37,121 nucleotides of DNA. Source: an uncultured bacterium (GTDB taxonomy: Bacteria; Cyanobacteriota; Vampirovibrionia; Gastranaerophilales; Gastranaerophilaceae). Shown in pieces: positions 30,393 through 37,121 of this stretch (the stretch's first letter is position 1; each line of letters opens with the position of its first letter). A model generated the notes under the pieces. It saw only the letters and a list, made by a program, of their open reading frames with translations. It ran no database searches and had not been told where the DNA came from. The position numbers and the translations under genes are program-made. Where the stretch lies: positions 1-37,121 of the forward strand of contig CACYOO010000015.1 in assembly GCA_902776035.1 (NCBI GenBank). The letters run 5' to 3'.

Positions 30393-32423
30393 ATGATAAA
30401 TAATAAAAAAATAAGTTTGAGCGGAGTTGCATTGCTAATATTTGTATTTGCAATATATGCTTTTTCATACGCAAATGCAAATGAATTGTCGGCTGTTAAT
30501 AATACAAAACCTGTATTAAGAAGTACTCCTGCTTCAAATTCAATACAACTGAGAGGTGCTACTAATATAACAAAAACAAATCCTAAAATTACATTAAGTT
30601 TGAAAGATTCGGATGTACAGCCGGTATTAAGAATGTTTGCCGATAAAGCAGGGTTAAATATTATTTTTCATCAATCTGCAACCGGTTCAGTTACATTAGA
30701 TTTAGTAAATGTACCGTTAAATGATGCTTTTAGAATGGTTTTACAGGTAACGGGTTTAACATATCACATGGATGGTAAAACACTTGTAATATCATCATTA
30801 GATCATGCAAAGGAGTCCGGCTGGTCTAAACAGGAAATGTATACTGTTCCTGTTAACTATGTTGATGCGGCATTAATTGCAAACTTTTTAAATCAAAACA
30901 TTTTTTCAAAAAATACTCCCGGTTTATCTAATTGGAATGTTGTAGCGACAAATGCCGCAAAAAATGAATTACTTGTATTTGGAACACAAAATGATTTATC
31001 TATTGTAAAAAAAATAGCTGCAAAATTTGATGTACCGCCATTAGATACGACTTTTACGGTAAAACATACAACACCTGCAGAAATGGCAAAACTTGTATGT
31101 AATATGTTAAAAGTTACAGAGGGCTCTACTGATATTGATATTGATAGTAATTCCTCATCAGGTGGTTCAGCAGGAGCTATAAACAGAGGTAATGTACAAA
31201 CACAGCAAAGAGGTAATAGAGGTGCAAGATCCGGTTTTGCTGCAAATATTCCTCAAGATGCATCTTATTTAGAAAAACTCTTTAGTAAAAATGATGGAGT
31301 TGTAACCGGTTTTGCTGCTGAAGGCGGAGGAGATTCAGGCAGTAGCGGTAGTGGTAGTTCTATTGCTATAGGTAAAAATATCGTAGCATGTACTATAGAC
31401 AAAGATGGTGTTACGGAAGGAGATAGTGAAAGTAAAAGTGAAGAAGAATCAAGTTCTGATTCAGGTTCTTCTAATAAAATGAAATCTTTTGGTAATATAA
31501 AAATGATTGTTAGTTATTTTCCTCAAAGAGGTACTATAAACGTTTTAGGTGGTTCTCAAAATCAAATTAACAGTATTAAAGATTTTATTGTGAAAAATGA
31601 TGTAAAACAACCACAAGCATTTTTAGATATATCAATCATTGAAATTTCAGAAAGTGCACAAAAAGACTTAACAAATATGTGGAATGTTTATAGTAAAAAC
31701 TTTAATGTTCGTTTTGACGGTGCCGGTGGAGGAACGGGTACAATGAGTGGTATGCCTATAATCTTTGGACCTAGTAACCGATATTATTCAAAAGTTGCTG
31801 TTTCTCCACAAGTTAGCTGGTTTATCAATTATGTAATAACAAATCAAAAAGGAAGAGTTATTGCTAATCCTAAAATTATTTTAACAAACGGAGAAACTTC
31901 TGTCATAAACTTAACTGATGATTATGTTGAAAAAGTAGATGCACAGATTGTTACAACAGGTACTGTATCATTTGGTACCGGTGTTGAAAGAGAATATCAA
32001 ATCGGTAATGATATGGGTTTACAATTTAGTTTAACACCATTCATAAGTCCTGAGGGTTATATATCATTAGATTTTAATACACAATATGCAACTCAAGGAG
32101 AAACAATAACTGCACAACTTGTAACATCAGGTGATCCAGAACTTGTTGCAACATTACTTAATAGAAGAACAGTTAATCTGAAAAATGTAAGAATTAAGGA
32201 TGGTGAAACTCTTATAATTGGTGGTTTGATGAGAGATAATGAATCTAAAAACGTAGGCAAAGTTCCATTTCTTGGGGATATACCTGTTTTAGGATTTTTC
32301 TTCCGTTCAACAACTACTAAAAAAGATAAAACTGAAATGCTTATTCTGTTAACACCAAAAATTCTAAAAGATGCAGAAGATGTTGGTGAAAAACTTGATA
32401 ATAATAATAGCAATGCGCTATAA
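30393..32423 (+). CDS. Secretin (PilQ/GspD family)
   Basis: The outer-membrane multimeric pore of a type IV pilus or type II secretion system. The 676 residues hold a signal peptide (1-29, cleavage near ANA-NE), an N0/STN domain (about 65-135: ITLSLKDSDVQPVLRMFADK, VPLNDAFRMVLQVTGLTY), and an N1-type domain (about 150-213, ELLVFGT). A further N-domain is split by a Ser/Gly/Glu-rich insert (about 250-360). The secretin core (about 405-660) has AFLDISIIEISE, RVIANPKIILTNGE, VNLKNVRIKDGETLIIGGLM, VPFLGDIPVLGFFFRST and EMLILLTPKIL. No C-terminal pilotin domain is seen. GGGAG precedes the ATG, 28 bases after the PilP/GspC-like gene. Confidence 0.94.
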   Translation: MINNKKISLSGVALLIFVFAIYAFSYANANELSAVNNTKPVLRSTPASNSIQLRGATNITKTNPKITLSLKDSDVQPVLRMFADKAGLNIIFHQSATGSVTLDLVNVPLNDAFRMVLQVTGLTYHMDGKTLVISSLDHAKESGWSKQEMYTVPVNYVDAALIANFLNQNIFSKNTPGLSNWNVVATNAAKNELLVFGTQNDLSIVKKIAAKFDVPPLDTTFTVKHTTPAEMAKLVCNMLKVTEGSTDIDIDSNSSSGGSAGAINRGNVQTQQRGNRGARSGFAANIPQDASYLEKLFSKNDGVVTGFAAEGGGDSGSSGSGSSIAIGKNIVACTIDKDGVTEGDSESKSEEESSSDSGSSNKMKSFGNIKMIVSYFPQRGTINVLGGSQNQINSIKDFIVKNDVKQPQAFLDISIIEISESAQKDLTNMWNVYSKNFNVRFDGAGGGTGTMSGMPIIFGPSNRYYSKVAVSPQVSWFINYVITNQKGRVIANPKIILTNGETSVINLTDDYVEKVDAQIVTTGTVSFGTGVEREYQIGNDMGLQFSLTPFISPEGYISLDFNTQYATQGETITAQLVTSGDPELVATLLNRRTVNLKNVRIKDGETLIIGGLMRDNESKNVGKVPFLGDIPVLGFFFRSTTTKKDKTEMLILLTPKILKDAEDVGEKLDNNNSNAL

Positions 32424-32435
32424 TAAAAATGAAAA

Positions 32436-34490
32436 ATGAACGATCAACTGACAAAATTAAAAGCAAGTATAAATATAGATGTTGTTTCAAAATTCAATAT
32501 ACAAACACTTGAAGATTTAAAGTTTGTACCTATTGATATAAAGGGAGACACTCTATTTGCTGTTATTTGTAAAAATACAAATAAAGATAAAATATCTAAA
32601 GTTATCGTTGATACTTGCAGGTGTAATGTAAAATATTTACAAGTTGAATCACATGAATTTAATGATTTTTTAGTACATCTTGTTCAACAACTTGTACCTA
32701 AAGAGCATAATTCAAATAATGATAGTAACGAAAATAATTCTAATTCGGAAAAGACATTTGTACCAAACGGTTCACGCAAAAAGCTTGGTGAAATATTAAT
32801 AGAAGACGGATATATTACAGATGTTCAATTAATAGAAGCATTGGCTGAAAGTAAAAGAATGTCTATGCCGTTAGGTTCGGCACTTTATACTCTTGGTTTT
32901 ATCACGTTAGAACAATTAAAAATAGCTCTACATGAACAACAGGGATATGAAGTTGTAACGGCAGATATGATAAGAGAACAGGAAGCTTTTATCCAATTAT
33001 TGCCTGAAGATTTTATCAAAACAAATAAAGTAATCCCTCTTAGTTCTGATGGTAAAACTATAAGTTTGGGAATGGTTAATCCAAATGATTCCGGTGTTTT
33101 AAAAGACATTGTTTATTTGACAGGTCAAACACCAAAGCCATATTTAATGACTCATATTGAGTTTCAAAATGCATTACAAAAATATTTTCCTGAAAATAAA
33201 AAAGAAACAAATAAATTATTACAACAAGTTGAAGCAGAAGCAAATGAATCAGATGTTGGAGATTCATTATGGGAACAAATTGAAAAAGAATTAAGAGAAA
33301 CATCCGGTTCAGTTGCAAGATTAGTAAATAAAATTGTAACTGATGCAATAGATAGGAAGGCATCAGATATTCATATTGAGCCGCGTCTTGAAAAACACGT
33401 TGTACGTTATCGTATTGACGGTATATTACAAGAAATCATGGATATTCCTTCCAAAGTTGAAGGTGCTGTTATTACTCGTTTTAAGGTTTTGGCAAGAATG
33501 AATATTGCTGAACACAGGCGACCTCAAGACGGCAGCTTTTCCATAAAATTTAATGAAAGATTATACGATTTCCGTATTAACTCACTTCCGGTTGGTTCTA
33601 AAGAAAAAATTGTTATCCGTGTATTAGCACCTCCTGTAAGTTTTGATTCTTCAAAAAAAGATTTAATTATTGATGGAACAAGTGAACATGATATAGAAGT
33701 TATTAAAAAACTTATAGCATGTCCTAACGGTATCATTTTAACATCAGGGCCTACAGGTTCAGGTAAAACATCAACACTGTTTGCATTATTAAAAGTTTTA
33801 AATACATCTGATGTAAATATAACTACTATTGAAGACCCTATAGAAATTAAGTTGGAAGGTGTAAACCAATCACAAGTAAATACAAAAGCCGGTATAACAT
33901 TTGCGTTTTGTATGAGAGCTATTTTAAGACAAGACCCTGATATTATTCTTGTAGGTGAAATCAGAGATTATGAAACTCTTGAAGTAGCAATTTCTGCTGC
34001 TTTAACAGGACACCTTGTATTATCAACGGTTCACACTAATTCGGCTGCTGCAACAGTTACACGTTTGATTGAAATGGGAGCAAAGGATTATTTAATATCA
34101 TCAACATTAACAGGTGTTATTGCACAACGTTTAGTCAGAAAGTTATGCAGTTGTAAAACAGAATATTATCCGACACATGAAGAAGCTTCTCAAATATTAG
34201 TTGACGAAAATGATATACAAAAACTTATGAAAACAAAACTTTATAGACCTACAGGATGTGCATTATGTAATATGACAGGGTATAAAGGTCGTCTTGGTAT
34301 TTTTGAAATATTACCTATAAATAAAGAAATTAAAAAATTAATATCTCAAGGAGCCCATGATATTGAAATTGAAGATGCTGCTGTTGCTTGTGGTATGCAT
34401 ACATTATCTCAATCCTGTTTTGCACATATTTTAAAAGGAGCAACAACAATAGATGAATTTGTTCGTGTACTCGGTTTAGTAAATGAGTAG
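32436..34490 (+). CDS. Type IV pilus / type II secretion assembly ATPase (PilB/GspE)
   Basis: Cytoplasmic hexameric ATPase that powers pilin or pseudopilin assembly. The 684 residues hold a weak N-terminal domain (1-85), a MshEN-type domain (about 115-250: KLGEILIEDGYITDVQLIEA, LGSALYTLGFITLEQLKIAL), which in relatives binds cyclic-di-GMP, and the ATPase (about 290-570). Visible motifs are HIEPRLEKHVVRYRIDG, Walker A GPTGSGKTS (438-446), TTIEDPIE, Walker B DPDIILVGEIRD (500-511) and STVHTNSAAATV. A tetracysteine zinc site follows (Cys571, Cys573, Cys608, Cys611), with GYKGRLGIFEIL after it. Spacing of 12 bases after the secretin. PilB versus GspE is not separable from this alone. Confidence 0.95.
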   Translation: MNDQLTKLKASINIDVVSKFNIQTLEDLKFVPIDIKGDTLFAVICKNTNKDKISKVIVDTCRCNVKYLQVESHEFNDFLVHLVQQLVPKEHNSNNDSNENNSNSEKTFVPNGSRKKLGEILIEDGYITDVQLIEALAESKRMSMPLGSALYTLGFITLEQLKIALHEQQGYEVVTADMIREQEAFIQLLPEDFIKTNKVIPLSSDGKTISLGMVNPNDSGVLKDIVYLTGQTPKPYLMTHIEFQNALQKYFPENKKETNKLLQQVEAEANESDVGDSLWEQIEKELRETSGSVARLVNKIVTDAIDRKASDIHIEPRLEKHVVRYRIDGILQEIMDIPSKVEGAVITRFKVLARMNIAEHRRPQDGSFSIKFNERLYDFRINSLPVGSKEKIVIRVLAPPVSFDSSKKDLIIDGTSEHDIEVIKKLIACPNGIILTSGPTGSGKTSTLFALLKVLNTSDVNITTIEDPIEIKLEGVNQSQVNTKAGITFAFCMRAILRQDPDIILVGEIRDYETLEVAISAALTGHLVLSTVHTNSAAATVTRLIEMGAKDYLISSTLTGVIAQRLVRKLCSCKTEYYPTHEEASQILVDENDIQKLMKTKLYRPTGCALCNMTGYKGRLGIFEILPINKEIKKLISQGAHDIEIEDAAVACGMHTLSQSCFAHILKGATTIDEFVRVLGLVNE

Positions 34491-34502
34491 GAGTAAATTT
34501 TT

Positions 34503-35711
34503 ATGCCAATATATAGTTATGAAGCACTAAAAAATAATAAAGAAATTGTAAAAGGTAAAGTTGAAGCTCACAATCACAGAGAAGCTCGTAACATTATACG
34601 TCAAATGTCTCTTGTACCAACTAAAATTGTAGAAGAAACAAAGGATCAGCAAGATGATATAAAAATTTCCCGTCAAAAATTACCACACATGTCTTTAGGT
34701 GATAAAATAGATTTTACATCTACTTTGCAAATACTTTTACAATCAGGTATTCCTATAATTGAAGCTTTAACATTTATTGAAAATGATGCAGCCAAGAAAA
34801 AACTAAGATTTATTGCAAAAGAAATAAGACGACAAGTAATAGCCGGTTCTACATTTGCAAATACTGTATCTAAATATCCAAAAATATTTGGTAATATATA
34901 TGTTGGACTTGTAAGAGCCGGAGAAGATTCAGGAGAATTGGAAAAAACTTTAGAACGTCTTGTAGAATTACAAAAAAAGACAGCTGAAACAAGAGCACAA
35001 GTTATTGGTACATTAATGTATCCTGCTTTCGTTATTGTTTTAGCCATTGTAATTACAACTATAATGCTTGTTTTTGTATTTCCTGCGTTTAAAGATATGT
35101 TTGATAATTTAGGTAAAGAATTGCCTCCGATAACTGCATTTTTAATGAATTTAGGTGTAACTTTAAAAACTTATTGGATATTAATACCGGTTATATTTAT
35201 TTCACTTGGAGCAACAGTATATACTGCATTTGCATGGCAGCCATCAAAGCATTGGATAGATGCGAATATTTTAAAAGTACCTTTGTTATCTTCACTGATT
35301 ACATATTCTAATTTTTCAAATTTTGTTGCAGTTATGCAAGTTGCTTATGAAGCAGGTATACCTATTATTGACTGTTTGTATTTATCAAGTGTAACTGTAG
35401 ATAACCATACATTACAAATAAAATTAAATAAAGCAACCGAAAAGGTACAACAAGGACAGCATTTATCTTTAGCATTAAGGGATGTAAATGTTATGCCTAA
35501 AATGATTTTATTTATGATTGCAACAGGAGAACAAACAGGACGTTTAGGTGATATGTTATATCAAGCAACAGTATTTATTGACAAAAAACTTGCTTCTGTA
35601 ATAAGTACAATGACAAAAATGATAGAACCGCTTATGTTAATTGTAATTGGCGGAATTGTATTAATATTAGCATTGGCTTTATATTTACCGTTATTCCAAT
35701 CTTATTCATAA
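34503..35711 (+). CDS. Inner-membrane platform protein (PilC/GspF)
   Basis: A 402-residue polytopic protein with the GspF family layout: an N-terminal YSYEALKNNKEIVKGKVEAH segment, a first T2SSF domain (about 65-185: LQILLQSGIPIIEALTFIE, YVGLVRAGEDSGELEKTLER, the PAFVIVLAIVITTIMLVFVF helix), and a second copy (about 265-400: MQVAYEAGIPIIDCLYL, MIATGEQTGRLGDML, MLIVIGGIVLILALALYLPL). About three membrane helices. It anchors the assembly ATPase and the growing pilus. It follows the ATPase by 12 bases with GGAGT as ribosome site, and is followed by a 122-aa gene 11 bases later. Confidence 0.94.
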   Translation: MPIYSYEALKNNKEIVKGKVEAHNHREARNIIRQMSLVPTKIVEETKDQQDDIKISRQKLPHMSLGDKIDFTSTLQILLQSGIPIIEALTFIENDAAKKKLRFIAKEIRRQVIAGSTFANTVSKYPKIFGNIYVGLVRAGEDSGELEKTLERLVELQKKTAETRAQVIGTLMYPAFVIVLAIVITTIMLVFVFPAFKDMFDNLGKELPPITAFLMNLGVTLKTYWILIPVIFISLGATVYTAFAWQPSKHWIDANILKVPLLSSLITYSNFSNFVAVMQVAYEAGIPIIDCLYLSSVTVDNHTLQIKLNKATEKVQQGQHLSLALRDVNVMPKMILFMIATGEQTGRLGDMLYQATVFIDKKLASVISTMTKMIEPLMLIVIGGIVLILALALYLPLFQSYS

Positions 35712-35722
35712 GGAGAAATTAA

Positions 35723-36091
35723 ATGACTGACATCGAAGATTTTAATATTAATAGCCGAAATAAAAAGAAAGATGATTTTACATCCGGAGTATGGTCTGAA
35801 CAAGTTTTAGTAGTAACACAGGATTATGAAATAACCGGTTTTGTATTTATGCCAAAAACCGGACGTAAAAACAGAGTTTTGTCGGATATTTTAAATGGTA
35901 CAAAACGTTTTGTTGCTATAAAAGATTGTACTGTAAAACATCGGCTTATTCCGACTAAAAAAACTGAACATCATAGATTTTTACAATTGAATTTAAGTTC
36001 AATTATAATATTGCGTCCACTTAAAGATGATGATGAATTTGAGAATGAAATAAAAAATGAAATAGAAAATGAAATAGAAAATGAAATGTAA
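35723..36091 (+). CDS. Small protein in pilus operon, repeat tail
   Basis: A 122-residue protein of unrecognised family, preceded by AAGGAG. Strand-like segments (QVLVVTQDYEITGFVFMP, KRFVAIKDCTVKHRLIP, HHRFLQLNLSSIIILRPL) suggest a small beta-rich domain of about 95 residues. The end is a charged tail of repeated ENEI units encoded by a 12-bp tandem repeat (36044-36088). It sits 11 bases after the PilC/GspF-like gene, so it is likely a pilus operon partner or regulator. There is no signal peptide or membrane segment, so it is probably cytoplasmic. Confidence 0.75.
   Translation: MTDIEDFNINSRNKKKDDFTSGVWSEQVLVVTQDYEITGFVFMPKTGRKNRVLSDILNGTKRFVAIKDCTVKHRLIPTKKTEHHRFLQLNLSSIIILRPLKDDDEFENEIKNEIENEIENEM
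36044..36088 (+). repeat. 12-bp tandem repeat encoding (N)ENEI tail
   Basis: About 3.75 units of a 12-base repeat (AATGAAATAGAA with one G-to-A change in the first) encode the C-terminal ENEIKNEIENEIENEM part. Being in frame, copy number change would lengthen or shorten the acidic tail by four residues without a frameshift. Confidence 0.8.
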
Positions 36092-36131
36092 GTAGATTTA
36101 ATAACAGAAGAAAAAGAATAGAATTATTTAT

Positions 36132-36160
36132 TTGAAATTTTACTTAATTTACAGTAAAAT
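36132..36160 (+). promoter_or_regulatory. Promoter of the uridine-kinase-like gene, with inverted repeat
   Basis: TTGAAA (36132-36137), 17-base spacer, TAAAAT (36155-36160), 18 bases before the ATG at 36179. The inverted repeat ATTTTACT / AGTAAAAT (36137-36144 and 36153-36160) lies across the spacer and -10, where a repressor could act. Confidence 0.55.
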
Positions 36161-36178
36161 ATTTATATAAGAGTAAAA

Positions 36179-37024
36179 ATGGAATGTGAAAAAGTGATTG
36201 ACGATTTTATGACTGATTATAATTTTTATTCAGCAGGACGAGATAAAGAACTTGTCGAAGAAATTGTCGACACTTTAAATAAAATTTTAATATATGATAA
36301 AAAACAAGAACAGCCGCTTATTTTAAAAATAACAGATGTTTTTATACAAAATATAGCTAAGCGTGTAGTAAAAGAAAAAAATAAATCTTTTTTAATAGGT
36401 ATAACCGGAGAAAGTGCTTCAGGTAAGACTGTATTTGTAAATAATACGACACATGCATGTATAAAAGGGGATAAATCTAACTTTTATACAGTTGTAAGTC
36501 AAGATGATTATTATAAAGATACATCTAAGGAATTAAAAGAAGCAGGAAGTTACGAAGAATTATTTAAAACCGGTTTTAGTTTTGATACTCCAGATGTTAT
36601 AAATTTAGATTTATTAAAAACTCATCTTTTGAATTTAAAATCAGGACAACAAATTACATCTCCAAATTATGATTTTGTAACTTGTGAATCTAAACCTGAC
36701 GGAGAAGTTAAAAATCCGGCAAAAGTTATTTTAACAGAAGGGTTATATGTTTTAAACGAAAATCTTAGAGATATTATGGATGTAAAAGTTTATGTTTACA
36801 CTCCTTTAGAAGTATTAAAAGAACGTTGGTATAAACGTGCAGCAAGCAGAGGTAAAACGGGTGAAGCTGCCGATATGCAATACAAAGATGTAAATTCAAC
36901 GGCTCAAAAATATATCAGACCTGCTCAAGATATATCTGATGTTGTTATTAACGGTTTGGTTTCTCAAGAATATATTGTTGAAATAACTGATATGATTTTT
37001 AATTCAATAAAAGCGTTATATTAA
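36179..37024 (+). CDS. Uridine kinase / phosphoribulokinase family protein
   Basis: The 281-residue P-loop kinase has an extra N-terminal helical region (about 1-65) before the kinase core. The core has LIGITGESASGKT (Walker A, about 72-84), VVSQDDYYKD (about 104-113), FDTPDVINLDLL (about 134-145), SPNYDFVTCES, VILTEGLYVL and a C-terminal RAASRGKTGEAADMQYKDV lid-like segment. Uridine kinases phosphorylate uridine/cytidine with ATP or GTP. The core matches Udk-type proteins, but the N-terminal extension and lid leave the true substrate open. It seems separately transcribed from the pilus operon. Confidence 0.78.
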   Translation: MECEKVIDDFMTDYNFYSAGRDKELVEEIVDTLNKILIYDKKQEQPLILKITDVFIQNIAKRVVKEKNKSFLIGITGESASGKTVFVNNTTHACIKGDKSNFYTVVSQDDYYKDTSKELKEAGSYEELFKTGFSFDTPDVINLDLLKTHLLNLKSGQQITSPNYDFVTCESKPDGEVKNPAKVILTEGLYVLNENLRDIMDVKVYVYTPLEVLKERWYKRAASRGKTGEAADMQYKDVNSTAQKYIRPAQDISDVVINGLVSQEYIVEITDMIFNSIKALY

Positions 37025-37030
37025 AAAAAA

Positions 37031-37049
37031 AGCTTCCTTAACGGAAGCT
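37031..37049 (-). terminator. Intrinsic terminator for a minus-strand gene beyond the window
   Basis: A 7-bp stem AGCTTCC / GGAAGCT with a 5-base loop. Read on the minus strand it is followed by nine T (37023-37031), the classical intrinsic form. On the plus strand no T-run follows, so it serves a gene entering from the right. It also lies directly after the uridine-kinase-like stop codon. Confidence 0.75.
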
Positions 37050-37121
37050 AAAATTGATTTAAATTGAGAGAGAGAGTATTATATATTATAAAAAAATTTT
37101 CCTTACCTTATATTTAAAATC

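Overview
The window is about 37 kb of very AT-rich, gene-dense bacterial chromosome. A TolC-type outer-membrane channel and a secretin point to a two-membrane (diderm) cell. Other features recall Firmicutes and Cyanobacteria: a ruvX-DUF1292 pair, tilS-hpt, and ClpC-type N domains. Low GC, diderm envelope genes and these features together best fit the non-photosynthetic sister group of Cyanobacteria (Vampirovibrionia/Melainabacteria, for example gut Gastranaerophilales). This is an inference from gene content; no rRNA is present to confirm it.

Layout. (1) 1-1340, plus strand: edge of a prophage or prophage remnant with two tiny ORFs, a probable permuted papain-like hydrolase and a GH24 phage lysozyme. 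A repeat-bearing non-coding stretch follows (1340-1665). (2) 1666-16042, minus strand: one long collinear run of 14 genes, in transcription order ClpX-type zinc-finger protein, 543-aa helical protein, ruvX, DUF1292 protein, triple Clp-N protein, tilS, hpt, histidine kinase, murF, mraY, murD, ftsW, murG, folC. Most junctions overlap or abut. (3) 16092-19816, plus strand: TPR lipoprotein, lgt, a MerR-like coiled-coil protein, recA and a membrane protein. (4) 19823-21349, minus: a TolC-family channel. (5) 21408-25681, plus: secA and a GDP-mannose synthesis gene. (6) 25685-29247, minus: a CpaE/TadZ-like ATPase, an exported protein and a U32-like protein. (7) 29356-36091, plus: PilP/GspC-like protein, secretin, PilB/GspE ATPase, PilC/GspF and a small partner, the core of a type IV pilus or type II secretion machine. 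(8) 36132-37049: a uridine-kinase-like gene and a minus-strand terminator for a gene beyond the window.

How the genes work together. The minus-strand run carries cytoplasmic and lipid-linked peptidoglycan precursor steps (murF, murD, mraY, murG) and the septal glycan polymerase ftsW, plus translation, purine salvage and DNA/RNA maintenance genes. The secretory side (secA, lgt, a lipoprotein, TolC, secretin and pilus motor) supplies envelope export.

The most unusual content is in 12054-16042. Two proteins there look like the recruitment domains of Clp unfoldases without any motor: three tandem ClpC-type N domains (six repeats, no AAA+ module) and a stand-alone ClpX-type zinc-binding domain. 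Both lie in the same apparent operon with an unrecognised 543-aa helical protein. I propose this as a candidate undescribed system for delivering substrates to, or titrating, Clp proteases. The operon appears to start from a promoter whose -35 element is shared with the divergent lipoprotein-lgt promoter.
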